Counted from the stretch's first letter, positions 11,758 through 23,093 are shown. The stretch: 64,000 bases of DNA from an uncultured Chlorobiales bacterium (GCA_903929135.1 CAIYTH010000048.1:124001-188000), one strand, 5' to 3'. Numbers and translations: made by a program. The notes: generated by a model from the sequence alone, not told the origin.

Positions 11758-12516
11758 CAGATCGGGGTCCCATGACCAGTAGACCATCATGGCCTGGCCG
11801 ACCACGTCGCTCTCCGGGAGAAATCCCCAGTAACGGCTGTCGAGGCTGTTGTCACGGTTGTCGCCCATGGCGAAATAGTAGTTCCGTCCCACCGTATACT
11901 TCGTCGCAGACATACCGTCCACATATACCCTTTCCCTGATCTGGCTGACCTCATGCCCCTCATCGGCAATCAGGTCTCTATACAGCGGGAACGTCGATGC
12001 ATTGAGTAAGATGACATCACCCTTTCGAGGCACCTTGACGGGACCGTAGTTGTCCTTGTTGAAGTCCGAAAGGCTTGGGAAAATCTGGAAATCGGCCAAT
12101 CCCGGCGGCATTTCAGCTCCGATGAACTGGGCATGCTCCGGCAGTTTCACCGGCAAGCCGTTGATAGTGAGCTGTCGCTTCCTGATTTCCAGCAAGTCGC
12201 CCGGCAGGGCCACGCAGCGCTTGATGTAATTCAGGCTCCGGTCCTTCGGAAACTTGAACACGATGATGTCGCCCCGCTGGACGTCACGGACTTTCGGGAG
12301 CCGGATTTCGGTGAAAGGCACCCGCGGACCGTAGACATATTTGTTCACGAACAGAAAATCGCCCGCCAGCAACGTACTCTCCATCGAGCCGGTGGGTATG
12401 CGGTAGGACTCCACGACGAAGAGCCGCAGCACCGTCGCGACCAGGGCCGCAATGATGAGCGCCTCGAACCACTCTTTCGACTGACGTTTTTCGGTTCTTC
12501 CGTTCTCGTTGTTCAT
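11686..12516 (-). CDS. lepB: Signal peptidase I
   Basis: Inner-membrane protease that removes signal peptides from exported proteins. The 276-residue product has one N-terminal transmembrane helix (about 19-35), the catalytic Ser44 in TGSMESTLLAGD, the general-base Lys99 in YIKRCVALPGD, and the conserved GDNRDNSLDSRYWGF box near the end. The catalytic dyad is complete. It lies downstream of lepA, the same order as in many bacteria, but separated by about 250 bases containing repeats. Its 3' end overlaps the rightward gene at 11254. Confidence 0.96.
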   Translation of the reverse strand: MNNENGRTEKRQSKEWFEALIIAALVATVLRLFVVESYRIPTGSMESTLLAGDFLFVNKYVYGPRVPFTEIRLPKVRDVQRGDIIVFKFPKDRSLNYIKRCVALPGDLLEIRKRQLTINGLPVKLPEHAQFIGAEMPPGLADFQIFPSLSDFNKDNYGPVKVPRKGDVILLNASTFPLYRDLIADEGHEVSQIRERVYVDGMSATKYTVGRNYYFAMGDNRDNSLDSRYWGFLPESDVVGQAMMVYWSWDPDLSILSSPLDKVSSIRWGRTGLIVH

Positions 12517-12596
12517 GTTCGATTGCGTTGTTGATCACTGTTGCTGCTGCTCGAAGGCGCTCATCATGAGACGACATCCCGAGCTGTTTCCAGCGT

Positions 12597-12767
12597 TCCT
12601 TACTCTCGTTACTCGTCACTCTGACTCCTGTCATCCTGAACGAAGTGAAGGATCCATCCTACTCCCTTGCTCCTCGCTAATCCACGGCATCATCCAGATT
12701 CTTCTCCCGACAGTCGGGATCAGAATGACAGGAAAAATCGGCGCCGTCACTCGTCACGCGTCACGTC

Positions 12768-12775
<8 letters not shown>
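12597..12775. repeat. Repeat cluster: family A palindrome plus GTCACTC short repeats
   Basis: The spacer between lepA and lepB holds CCTGTCAT-CTGA (12627 onward) and its inverted partner TCAGAATGACAGG (12720-12732), which close a roughly 105-base element that also contains GAAG...GGATCC and GATTCTTC sequences. The same design occurs at 36827-36908 and 41035-41157. On both sides lie short direct repeats built from TTACTCGTCACTC / GTCACTCGTCACGCGTCACGTC. Confidence 0.75.
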
Positions 12776-14585
<1,810 letters not shown>

Positions 14586-14703
14586 AAATAATCGTGTTCT
14601 ATCTGGTGAAAATGGTTTCAGCGAACCCCTTCAGCCCCTTCGGGGCCGAGCGGAATTCATGTCGTGGAATATAAGAAAATAATGACGGATCGCCCCGTGC
14701 AGG

Positions 14704-15651
14704 TCATGAAAAGCAGGCGGGTTCCTCCCCCGGTCGAAGCCCCCTGGCAAAGGATTCTCCGTCCATCGCTTTTTTGCCCTCGGCCTGCAGCTCGAGCAGT
14801 TCGAGCCAGCCGTCGAGCCCCCGCGCAAACAGACGCCCCCCTTCGATCCGGAGGGTGCCCGGAGCGGATTCCCCGATGATCGTCCCGGCATAAGGCCGGG
14901 TACGGTAGATCTTGACCATCCTGCCTCCAAGCGTCGTCCAGGCAGCGGGCTTCATGGCGAGGCCACGGACGAAATCGTGCAGGCGCCGCACCGGCTGCGT
15001 CCAGTCGATCCTGGTATTCTCACGCGTGAGCTTCGGCGCTTTCGTCGCAAGGGTGTCGTCCTGTTTCTGCGGCACGATCGAACCCGCTGCTATCATCGAC
15101 AGGGTTCTCGCCACGGTACCGGCGCCGATCTCCGAAAGGCGCACGATCAGTTCGGAAGCGTTCTCATCGGGGCCGATGGGAGTTTCGTCGAACGTGATGA
15201 CGTTGCCGGTATCAACCGACTTCTGCAGGAAAAATGTGGTGACTCCTGTACGGTTGTCCCCATGGACGATCGCCCAGTTGACCGGGGCTGCTCCACGATA
15301 TGCGGGGAGCAGCGAACCGTGCAGGTTGAAGGTGCCGAGCTTCGGAAGTTCGAACACCTCAGGCGGGAGAATGCGGAACGCTGCGACCACGATCACGTCA
15401 GGCCGGCATTCCGCAACTTTTGACACGAACTCGGGACTCCTGACATCGTCAGTCTCGTACACCGGAAGCCCCAGATCCAGAGCCGCCTTCTTGACCGGAG
15501 TCGGTTCGGGTTCTGAACGGCTGTTCCTTCGAGGCTTGTCGCAGCCGGTTACGACGAGCACCACGTCGTAACCGTTGCCTTCAGTGACGATCCGGCGGAG
15601 CGACGGAACGGCGAAATCGGGCGTGCCCATGAAAACGATTCTCATGCCCAT
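14704..15651 (-). CDS. fmt: Methionyl-tRNA formyltransferase
   Basis: Adds the formyl group to initiator Met-tRNA using 10-formyltetrahydrofolate. 315 residues with the formyltransferase active-site region [21 protein letters not shown] and the downstream Asp in VDTGNVI, then the C-terminal OB-like tRNA-binding domain. It follows def with three bases between stop and start, so the two are co-translated: one adds the formyl group, the other removes it. A second in-frame ATG at 15645 is possible. Confidence 0.97.
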   Translation of the reverse strand: MGMRIVFMGTPDFAVPSLRRIVTEGNGYDVVLVVTGCDKPRRNSRSEPEPTPVKKAALDLGLPVYETDDVRSPEFVSKVAECRPDVIVVAAFRILPPEVFELPKLGTFNLHGSLLPAYRGAAPVNWAIVHGDNRTGVTTFFLQKSVDTGNVITFDETPIGPDENASELIVRLSEIGAGTVARTLSMIAAGSIVPQKQDDTLATKAPKLTRENTRIDWTQPVRRLHDFVRGLAMKPAAWTTLGGRMVKIYRTRPYAGTIIGESAPGTLRIEGGRLFARGLDGWLELLELQAEGKKAMDGESFARGLRPGEEPACFS

Positions 15652-15654
15652 GCT

Positions 15655-16215
15655 TCAGCGCTTCGCCCCCACCACGGCATCGCGGGCCAGAGGGTATTCC
15701 GCCCTGACCAGTCCATCGGTTATCGCATCGAGCTCCTTCTGGATACTCCTTCGGTCGCGCTTCTCCATGCGGTCAACGAAAAGGGTGCCGTCGAGGTGGT
15801 CGATCTCGTGCTGCAGCACGCGTGCTATCATGCCGGTGAACTCGGCGGTGTGCTCCTCGAAATGCTCGTCCCGGTAATGCAGGTTGATCGCGGAGGGGCG
15901 CGATACGTCACCCATGACGCCCGGCACGCTCAGGCAACCCTCCTCCATCACGTTACGCCCTTTCACCGCGAGTATCCGCGGGTTGATCACCACCATCGGC
16001 TTCGCGTCCTTGTACGAGTCCATGCACGAGATGTCGATCACCAGCAGCCGGATCGAACTGCCGATCTGCGGAGCTGCAAGACCGATGCCCGACGCGTTGC
16101 GCATCGACTCGAACATGTTGCCGATAAGCTCTTCGACCGAGGGATCGATGCCTCTCAGCGGCTTCGCCTTGAGGGCAAGCACAGGATCGCTGTAAGTATT
16201 GATCGGAATTATCAT
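15655..16215 (-). CDS. def: Peptide deformylase
   Basis: Removes the N-formyl group from new proteins. The 186-residue form starting MIIPINTYSD has all three motifs: GIGLAAPQIG, EEGCLSVPG (metal-binding Cys) and HEIDHLDG (two His and the catalytic Glu). The frame continues 24 codons upstream, but that stretch is Arg/Gly-rich, unlike the family, so 16215 is taken as the start. First gene of the def-fmt pair. Confidence 0.96.
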   Translation of the reverse strand: MIIPINTYSDPVLALKAKPLRGIDPSVEELIGNMFESMRNASGIGLAAPQIGSSIRLLVIDISCMDSYKDAKPMVVINPRILAVKGRNVMEEGCLSVPGVMGDVSRPSAINLHYRDEHFEEHTAEFTGMIARVLQHEIDHLDGTLFVDRMEKRDRRSIQKELDAITDGLVRAEYPLARDAVVGAKR

Positions 16216-16537
16216 ACGCTGTTTGAACTTCTTTGGGGGCAGCCTGCGCCGGAGTCGCGAACCAGAGGTGCCGGTGCCGGCAGTCACTGCCGAAACTATC
16301 TTACCGAATAACCCGGCGAAGGGTCAAAAAGTTGCCCTGCACCCAGCCCCGGAGCGCTTCCGGAGCCGTGGGAACTACCCTGCCGTGAGCTGAATTTACG
16401 ATTCCCGGAACAATTATCCTGCGCTCGTCGGTCAAAACCCCCGCGATGCCCCAACAGATACGGGTTTTGCAAAATAATCGTACATTTCAGGAGATGAGCC
16501 GCCATCATACTTTACCCAGGTAAACCCCGGAAAAACC

Positions 16538-17023
16538 GTGAAGCAATACATCAGCGAACAGACAACGCGGGCCGAGTCCCTGTTCAGGTCCTTCATGAAA
16601 TCCGAGGGGCTTCGTTGCACCTCTGAACGCATCGACGTCCTGCAGGAGGTGTACCGCTCAGGCGCCCACCTCGACGCCGACGAAATATACAGCAGGCTCA
16701 GGGAGAAGGGCACCGGCATTTCGAGGGCCACGGTCTACCATACGCTCGACCTGCTCTTCAGGCTCAATCTCGTCAGCAGGATCGACCTCGGTCACCACCA
16801 CACCCATTACGAGCGGGTCCTCGGAGTGGCAAACCACCTGCACTTCGTCTGCCAACGGTGCGGAAAGGTCTCCGAAGCCGCCAGCAGCCAGCTCGACGGT
16901 ATGGTGGAAAAGCTCTGCGCCACACACGAATTCTCTCTCGGCAGCTTCAGCCTCCAGGTGTTCGGCGAATGCCTTGACCGCGAAGCCTGTACCTTCAGGG
17001 CCGGGAAGGAAAATGCCGGTTGA
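16538..17023 (+). CDS. Fur-family transcriptional regulator (Fur/PerR/Zur type)
   Basis: 161 residues from a GTG start. The winged helix includes LRCTSERIDVLQEVYRSGAHLDADEIYSRL and the recognition helix region GISRATVYHTLDLL. The His-rich loop DLGHHHTHYE provides the regulatory metal site, and two Cys pairs (CQRCG and the C-terminal CLDREAC) form the structural zinc site. Family members sense iron, peroxide or zinc; the sequence alone does not decide. The SMR transporter gene starts 35 bases downstream. Confidence 0.92.
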   Translation: MKQYISEQTTRAESLFRSFMKSEGLRCTSERIDVLQEVYRSGAHLDADEIYSRLREKGTGISRATVYHTLDLLFRLNLVSRIDLGHHHTHYERVLGVANHLHFVCQRCGKVSEAASSQLDGMVEKLCATHEFSLGSFSLQVFGECLDREACTFRAGKENAG

Positions 17024-17058
17024 GAGGGCTCGCCGACAACAACTCACCGCATCGCCCC

Positions 17059-17385
17059 ATGCACTGGCTCTACCTTCTCCTCGCCATCGTATCCGAAGTC
17101 TTCGGAACGACGAGCATGAAGCTCTCCGAAGGCTTCACCCGACCGCTCCCATCGGTTTTTATTTTCGTTTTTTACGCCCTGAGCTTTACATTTGTGACGC
17201 TGGCCCTCAAGGTGCTTCCCGTAGGAATGACCTACGCCATCTGGTCGGCGCTCGGCACGGCGTTCATCACCGCCATCGGCGTAGTCTGGTTCGGCGAAGG
17301 CATGAACACCCTCAAGGCCGTCTCCCTGCTGCTCATCATCCTCGGCGTCGCAGGGTTGCAGTACAGCCAGCAACACTTGAAATAA
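17059..17385 (+). CDS. Small multidrug resistance (SMR/EmrE-type) transporter
   Basis: 108 residues, four transmembrane helices. Helix 1 carries the essential acidic residue in AIVSEVFGTTSMKLSEGF, almost the EmrE pattern, so proton-coupled export of cationic drugs or related compounds is likely; SugE/Gdx-type guanidinium export is less likely from this motif but not excluded. A TTG at 17020 in the same frame would add a non-conserved leader; 17059 is chosen. Sits between the Fur-type gene and proB, three bases before the latter. Confidence 0.93.
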   Translation: MHWLYLLLAIVSEVFGTTSMKLSEGFTRPLPSVFIFVFYALSFTFVTLALKVLPVGMTYAIWSALGTAFITAIGVVWFGEGMNTLKAVSLLLIILGVAGLQYSQQHLK

Positions 17386-17388
17386 GGC

Positions 17389-18468
17389 ATGACACACCCC
17401 GTCTACAGGAAAATCGTCGTTAAAGTCGGCACCAACGTCATCACCGGACGCGACGGCAAACTCGACCCGGATATCCTCGACAGCCTCACCGCCCAGATCG
17501 CGGCGCTGGCCGCTCAATGCGTGGAAGTCATTCTCGTCTCTTCAGGAGCCGTCGGGGCAGGACGCGGAATCGTCACGCTCGCCGGCAACCTCACTCCCGT
17601 CGAAACCAGGCAGGTGCTGGCAGCCACCGGGCAGATCCGCCTGATCAACGCCTACAGCGACCGTTTCGAAAAGCACGGCATGCTCTCGGCACAGATCCTC
17701 GTCACCAAGGGCGACTTCCGCGACCGGCAGCACTACCTGAACATGCGCACCTGCTTCATGGCCCTGCTTCATCAGAAGATCGTGCCCATCGTCAACGAAA
17801 ACGACGCCGTCGCCGTCACCGAACTCATGTTCACCGACAACGACGAACTCTCGGGACTCATCGCCTCCATGATGCAGGTCGACGCCCACATCATCCTCTC
17901 CAACGTCGACGGCCTGTTCGACCTGTCGGGCGACACGAAACGGGTCATCGGCGAAATCGATCCCTCGTCGAGGAACTTCAGCCAGTACATCCGGCCGGGC
18001 AAATCGGAGTTCGGGCGTGGCGGCATGCTCACCAAGTGCAACATCGCCCACAAGCTGTCACGCCTCGGCATCACCGTGCACATCGCCAACGGCACCATCC
18101 CCGGCATCCTGCAGTCGATCGTCAATGGAGATCCCGTCGGCACCCGATTCCTGCCCCAGAAGTCCAAGCACGGAATCAAGCGCTGGATCGCCAACAGCGA
18201 AGGGCTCGAAAAAGGCGCAGTCGTCATCAACGACGGGGCTATCGCCGCCCTCACCGACCACGACCATGCCAGCAGCCTCCTGCCCGTCGGCATCACCGGA
18301 GTAGAAGGCACCTTCTCGAAAGGCGACGTTATCCGGGTCTGCTCCGAGAACGGCACCGTCATCGGCTACGGCATGGCCACCTGCAGCGACGAAAAAGCCC
18401 GCGCCACCCTCGGCCAGAAAGGCCACAAGCCCGTCATCCATTACGATTACCTGTACATCGTCCCATAG
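17389..18468 (+). CDS. proB: Glutamate 5-kinase with PUA domain
   Basis: First enzyme of proline synthesis (glutamate to glutamyl 5-phosphate). 359 residues: an amino acid kinase domain (KVGTNVITG, SSGAVGAGRG, NENDAVAV, FTDNDELSG, GRGGMLTK) and a C-terminal PUA domain from about residue 270. An AAGG sequence in the stop region of the SMR gene serves as ribosome site, so the two are probably coupled. The last 117 bases recur, diverged, about 1.2 kb downstream (19674-19790), bracketing the Fic gene. The partner proA lies at 31512. Confidence 0.97.
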   Translation: MTHPVYRKIVVKVGTNVITGRDGKLDPDILDSLTAQIAALAAQCVEVILVSSGAVGAGRGIVTLAGNLTPVETRQVLAATGQIRLINAYSDRFEKHGMLSAQILVTKGDFRDRQHYLNMRTCFMALLHQKIVPIVNENDAVAVTELMFTDNDELSGLIASMMQVDAHIILSNVDGLFDLSGDTKRVIGEIDPSSRNFSQYIRPGKSEFGRGGMLTKCNIAHKLSRLGITVHIANGTIPGILQSIVNGDPVGTRFLPQKSKHGIKRWIANSEGLEKGAVVINDGAIAALTDHDHASSLLPVGITGVEGTFSKGDVIRVCSENGTVIGYGMATCSDEKARATLGQKGHKPVIHYDYLYIVP

Positions 18469-18520
18469 CGGATCCCGGGATTTCAAATACCGTAAAGTTG
18501 CTGTCATCTCTGCCTGTTCA

Positions 18521-18566
18521 ATCACTAGCGATAGTGATCGGCTTGCAAATGGGTGTAAATGGGTGT
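18521..18566 (+). promoter_or_regulatory. Palindrome and tandem repeat in the Fic gene promoter
   Basis: A perfect 7-bp inverted repeat, ATCACTA-GCGA-TAGTGAT (18521-18538), is followed by two head-to-tail copies of AAATGGGTGT (18547-18566) directly before the Fic start. Placement suggests an operator for the winged-helix tail of the Fic protein or another repressor. Function not shown. Confidence 0.5.
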
Positions 18567-18577
18567 ATTATTGGTTT

Positions 18578-19660
18578 ATGCTGCAAACCGATACGATTCA
18601 TATCACCCCGGAGATCCTCAAGCAGATCTCCCGGATCGACGAGTTTAAAGGCGCATGGCGTGCCTTGGGCATGCTCGCCCCTGATCGTCTCTCAGCCTTG
18701 CGCCGGATCGCCACCATCGAAAGCATCGGATCTTCAACCCGCATCGAAGGAAGCAAACTATCCGATAGAGAGGTGGAGAACCTCCTTGCCAACCTGGCGA
18801 CCCAGACTTGCAATACCCGAGATGAACAGGAAGTTGCCGGATACGCAGAACTGATGGGCCTGGTGTTCGGATCGTGGCAGCACATCCCGTTCAATGAGAA
18901 CCACATCAAGCAGTTGCACCAGACCATGCTGCGTTACAGCGAGAAGGACTCACGGCACAGAGGACAGTACAAGACCAATACGAACAGCGTAGCGGCCTTC
19001 GATGAACTGGGAACGCAGATCGGCATCGTTTTCGAGACTGCCACTCCCTTCGACACCCCTCGTCTGATGTGCGAACTGGTCATCTGGGTGAACGATGAAC
19101 GTGAGAAGGCGCAACTTCACCCGCTCTTGATCATCGGTATCTTCGTTGTCGTCTTTCTTGAAATCCACCCGTTCCAGGATGGCAACGGCCGGCTCAGTCG
19201 TGTGTTGACCACCTTGCTGTTGCTTCAGGCGGGGTATGCCTACGTACCTTACAGCTCACTCGAAAGCATCATCGAATTCAACAAGGAAGCCTACTATCTG
19301 GCTCTTCGGCAGACCCAGGGCACGATCAGGACCGATGCCCCGGACTGGCAACCCTGGCTGGTATTCTACCTCCGCTCGCTAGCTGAGCAAATCCGCCGAC
19401 TTGAAATAAAGGTAGCGCGTGAAAAGATCATCATGGCCTCCTTACCGGAGCTTTCACTCAAGATCGTCGAGTTTGCCCGTGAACATGGACGCATCACCAT
19501 AGGCGATGCCATCAAGCTGACCGGTGCCAGCCGCAACACACTGAAGATGCACTTCCGCAAACTGGTCGAACATCGTCATCTAACCCTTCACGGTAGCGGG
19601 CGTGGCGTCTGGTATGAATTGGGATCACATCAGAACAGCGATCAACAGCCGTTTACATAA
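18578..19660 (+). CDS. Fic-domain protein with C-terminal winged helix
   Basis: 360 residues. Fic proteins usually transfer AMP to target proteins. The active-site loop HPFQDGNGRLSR (catalytic His197) fits the HxFx(D/E)GNGRxxR consensus fully. An N-terminal inhibitory motif (S/T)xxxE(G/N) is present as S53-TRI-E57-G, the class II arrangement that blocks ATP binding until released. The last 80 residues (GRITIGDAIKLTGASRNTLK) look like a winged helix-turn-helix, giving possible self-regulation. The ATG at 18578 is taken rather than a GTG at 18563. It sits between proB and a duplicated proB end, so it is probably imported. Confidence 0.92.
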   Translation: MLQTDTIHITPEILKQISRIDEFKGAWRALGMLAPDRLSALRRIATIESIGSSTRIEGSKLSDREVENLLANLATQTCNTRDEQEVAGYAELMGLVFGSWQHIPFNENHIKQLHQTMLRYSEKDSRHRGQYKTNTNSVAAFDELGTQIGIVFETATPFDTPRLMCELVIWVNDEREKAQLHPLLIIGIFVVVFLEIHPFQDGNGRLSRVLTTLLLLQAGYAYVPYSSLESIIEFNKEAYYLALRQTQGTIRTDAPDWQPWLVFYLRSLAEQIRRLEIKVAREKIIMASLPELSLKIVEFAREHGRITIGDAIKLTGASRNTLKMHFRKLVEHRHLTLHGSGRGVWYELGSHQNSDQQPFT

Positions 19661-19985
19661 AACAGAAAAACGTGACGGCACCGTCATGGGCTACAGCATG
19701 GCCGCCTGCAGCGACGAAAAAGCCCTCACCACCATCGACCATAAAGACCACAAACCCTTCATCCACTACTTTTTCCTCATCATCGTGCCTTATAACCAAC
19801 AGCAGTTAGCGCTTCAAAGAATTGCGGAACCAGAAACATCCCAGGAAGCAGATCGCTTCTGAAAAAAGCTATCTAGTGAATATAGGCTTCAGCCATCCTC
19901 ACATTCTCTATTGTCATAATCACCTAATGATTTGTAAAATTGAAGTAAGCACTCCGCTCAGGGGTTCAATCATATCCCTCGTCAA
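19661..19985 (+). other. Spacer with proB remnant, then AT-rich promoter region
   Basis: The first half is the proB 3' fragment. The rest (19800-19985) is AT-rich, with no gene, and probably contains the promoter of the PLD-helicase gene. Confidence 0.6.
19674..19790 (+). pseudogene. Second, diverged copy of the proB 3' end
   Basis: 39 codons align without gaps to the end of proB (18352-18468 region): both read DGT/NGTV, GY.MA.CSDEKA and HKP.IHY. By hand count 96 of 117 bases match (about 82%). The fragment has no start of its own and lacks the proB stop, running on to a stop at 19862. It begins 13 bases after the Fic stop. Such a partial duplication of a gene 3' end is the usual mark of an insertion or recombination with a foreign copy of the same locus. 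Confidence 0.88.
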
Positions 19986-22900
19986 ATGAGCACGAACCTT
20001 CCGCCAGGTCTTTATGACCTTCTGCACACCATCGACCTTGATAAAAGACTTCGACAAAATGGTCTTTTTGAACAGGCCAAATGGGCTCACATCGAATCAA
20101 GCGAACTGCCCCGACGGTTAGCGCTTGCCATCGCCAAGGAGCTATCCACATTCTTCGTTGACGAGCTATTAAACGTTAAGGAGGAGGAATTGCTTCAAGC
20201 AGTCAACCAGCTCTTCGACTCACCGGAAAAGCTCAGCCCATTCCTGAATGGCTTGCGGCCTCAAGCCATCCAAACGCTCCTGCAGATTAAATCGGAACAA
20301 CCATTCCAACCAAAATCGACTTTCCCTGACACCCCACTCTCGATCTCAGCTTTGCTCACCGGTTCATCCCGCTCACCCGCGCTTCGTACGCAAATCATCA
20401 AGGAGCTTGCAAGCACCGACCAAGCAGATTGGTTGGTCTCGTTCATCAGATATTCCGGACTCCTTCCAATCCTACCTGCCCTCAAAGATTTCACTTTAAT
20501 TCCGAATTCAAATGGAAGTCCGAGGCTTCGTATCGCAACCACATCTTACATGGGAGCAACAGAATACAAAGCCATCAAAGAATTGCTCGAACTCCCCAAT
20601 ACCGAGGTAAGAATTTCATACGACACGAAGCGGACCCGCTTGCATGCGAAAGCTTATATCTTCCACCGTAAAACAGGTTTCGGTTCAGCATATATCGGTT
20701 CGGCGAACATTTCGAAAGCCGCGCTCGACGACGGCCTCGAATGGACTGCAAAAATCAGCCAATATGAGACCGACCATCTTTGGCAACATGCAGTTGCGAC
20801 TTTCGAATCATACTGGGAAGATGAATCCGAATTCACCGTGTGCAGAAAATCGGACCTTCCGCGTCTCAAAGTGGCCTTAGAACTCGAACAATTGAAAGGA
20901 ACTTCAGCCCCTCATGAAATTCCCTTCTTTGATCTCAGGCCTTACAGTTACCAACAGGTTATCCTAGACGACATTCAGGATGAACGAAACGCCGGCAAGA
21001 GCAAGCATCTCGTCATCGCCGCAACGGGCACGGGAAAAACCATGATTGCCGCATTCGACTATAAGCGCTTCTCTGGCGAAGTTCACGGTCTTCCAAAGCT
21101 GCTCTACATTGCCCATCGCGAAGAGATTTTGAAGCAGGCTCGTGGAGCGTTCCGTCAGGTGTTGCGAAGCGGAAGCTTCGGCGACATCGTGGCTGGCGAA
21201 GCAAACCCTGGCGAACTCAACCACCTCTTCTGTACCGTCCAGAGCTGGAACAGCAAGGGGTTTGTCAAACTCGCCCCAGATCATTTCGACTACGTGGTCC
21301 TTGACGAGGCACATCATTCCTCCGCAAACTCCTATCAGGCTCTGATCAATCATATCAAGCCCAAATCACTTCTCGGCCTCACCGCAACTCCAGAACGTGC
21401 CGATGACCATGACATCCGAAACGATTTTGGAGGCACCTTCACCCATGAGATCAGACTTCCAGAAGCTGTTGAACGGACACTCTTAGCCCCATTCCACTAT
21501 TTTGGGATACCTGATTTGGAAGGCCTCAACTTTTCAGGATTGGAGTGGAAAAGAGGCCGTTACAACCAAACTGCATTAGCTAGCATGCTTGGGACAAACA
21601 AGACTCGAGCACATTGGGTCCTAAGCCAACTCGAACGTTACGTCAACAATATCAACCATATCCGAGCGCTGGGATTTTGCGCGAGCATCGCTCATGCCAA
21701 CTTTATGGCTGACTTCTGTATGTCCAACAATATCAAAGCTATATCGCTCAGTGCGGAATCCTCAGTGGATCTTCGCAAGTCAGCACAATGGCAACTGGAA
21801 CAGCGAGAGATCAACATCATATTCACAGTCGACCTTTATAACGAAGGTGTCGACATCCCCGCGATCGACACCGTTGTTTTCTTACGTCCCACCGAAAGCC
21901 TGACTATTTTCCTCCAGCAGCTCGGACGAGGCTTGCGTCTCCACGAACAGAAATCGCACTTAACCGTTTTGGACTTCATTGCACCCCAGCACCGCAATTT
22001 CAGTTATGCCAAACGTTTCAGGGCACTATCAAGCAAACCCGAACGAGCACTTGTCCCACAGATAGAATCAGACATGCCTTACCTGCCGGCAGGTTGTCTC
22101 GTTCATCTCGAGAAGCAGGCAAAGGCGCATGTGCTGCAAAACATTCGATCGGCAACCAACATCCTGCGTGGCAATAGGCTCTTGCAAGAACTCAGGCAGG
22201 TGCACGACGCCATCAGCCTCACTGAGATGCTTGAATACTTGAATCTGGAATCACCTGACGAGATCTACCGCAAAGGGCTTCCACACCTTCTCCTGGCTGA
22301 GGCACATGGTTTAATAAGGAACATTGAAATGCCAAGCTACGCGAAACCTCTTGCCAATGGATTTCGTCGTTTAATGCTCATGGATGATATGGATATCGTC
22401 AATGACGGGGCACAATACCTAAGCGGTACCAATGGCAAATTGCCAGAATCAAACTTACTGCTCCAAAGCGTCTTGTGGGGAAATAACCGACCGGCAACCC
22501 TACAAGAAGCACTGGGCTTTATCGAAAAGTGCCCGGGACTCAAACACGACCTTCTTGAACTGTTTACCTGGCTAATCGAACATAACGTACCTCACGCGGC
22601 TTATCGCTTTCCGGAAATGAGCGGCCCATTGTCGCTGCATGCATGCTACACGAGAGAACAAATTCTCCTAGCCCTCGGTCTTGGCACTTTTGAACAACCG
22701 CAAGCTTCACGAGAAGGTGTGTTGCACGTTCATCAGAGAAAATTGGACCTCTTTTTTGCTGACATAAACAAAAGCGAAGTCGACTTCTCGCCAACTACCA
22801 TGTACGAGGACTATGCCATTACCGACAAGTTATTCCATTGGCAAAGCCAATCGCAGATAGGTGCCGACTCCGCAACCGGCCAGCGTTACATCAAGCATCG

Positions 22901-23093
22901 GGATCAAGGCTACACTCCCTTACTCTTCATCCGCAATCGCAAAATGCTCGACAACGGACTCACCTCTCCATACTTTTTCGCAGGCGCCTTACGCTATTTC
23001 CGCCACGAGGGCTCAAAACCAATATCGATAGTCTGGGAACTCGAGCACCCTTTACCAGCCCGAACACTTTCATGGGCTCGCCGGGTCGCATAA
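19986..23093 (+). CDS. PLD-nuclease / DEAD-like helicase / DUF3427 protein (probable phage-defence gene)
   Basis: A 1035-residue protein. Order: N-terminal region, a phospholipase D-type nuclease half-site (His220, Lys222 in RLHAKAYIF, then GSANISKAAL) around 150-260, a superfamily 2 helicase core with Walker A ATGTGKT (Lys351), DEAH box (440-443) and LGLTATPERADD, helicase C-domain with the QQLGRGLRL motif VI near 640, and a DUF3427 C-terminal domain (YEDYAITDKLFHWQSQ, WELEHPLPA). This architecture is common in defence islands; nuclease action on foreign DNA is inferred. Codon use is more AT-rich than the core genes here. No partner gene is adjacent. Confidence 0.9.
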   Translation: MSTNLPPGLYDLLHTIDLDKRLRQNGLFEQAKWAHIESSELPRRLALAIAKELSTFFVDELLNVKEEELLQAVNQLFDSPEKLSPFLNGLRPQAIQTLLQIKSEQPFQPKSTFPDTPLSISALLTGSSRSPALRTQIIKELASTDQADWLVSFIRYSGLLPILPALKDFTLIPNSNGSPRLRIATTSYMGATEYKAIKELLELPNTEVRISYDTKRTRLHAKAYIFHRKTGFGSAYIGSANISKAALDDGLEWTAKISQYETDHLWQHAVATFESYWEDESEFTVCRKSDLPRLKVALELEQLKGTSAPHEIPFFDLRPYSYQQVILDDIQDERNAGKSKHLVIAATGTGKTMIAAFDYKRFSGEVHGLPKLLYIAHREEILKQARGAFRQVLRSGSFGDIVAGEANPGELNHLFCTVQSWNSKGFVKLAPDHFDYVVLDEAHHSSANSYQALINHIKPKSLLGLTATPERADDHDIRNDFGGTFTHEIRLPEAVERTLLAPFHYFGIPDLEGLNFSGLEWKRGRYNQTALASMLGTNKTRAHWVLSQLERYVNNINHIRALGFCASIAHANFMADFCMSNNIKAISLSAESSVDLRKSAQWQLEQREINIIFTVDLYNEGVDIPAIDTVVFLRPTESLTIFLQQLGRGLRLHEQKSHLTVLDFIAPQHRNFSYAKRFRALSSKPERALVPQIESDMPYLPAGCLVHLEKQAKAHVLQNIRSATNILRGNRLLQELRQVHDAISLTEMLEYLNLESPDEIYRKGLPHLLLAEAHGLIRNIEMPSYAKPLANGFRRLMLMDDMDIVNDGAQYLSGTNGKLPESNLLLQSVLWGNNRPATLQEALGFIEKCPGLKHDLLELFTWLIEHNVPHAAYRFPEMSGPLSLHACYTREQILLALGLGTFEQPQASREGVLHVHQRKLDLFFADINKSEVDFSPTTMYEDYAITDKLFHWQSQSQIGADSATGQRYIKHRDQGYTPLLFIRNRKMLDNGLTSPYFFAGALRYFRHEGSKPISIVWELEHPLPARTLSWARRVA

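Noticed and set aside
17517-18854. Long open frame (445 codons) overlapping proB
   Set aside because: Arg/His-rich translation typical of an out-of-frame reading of GC-rich coding DNA; proB in the other frame has clear family motifs.
18469-19985. tRNA or integrase gene expected at an insertion site
   Set aside because: None seen; no integrase frame between 18.4 and 26.5 kb, so the mechanism of insertion remains open.
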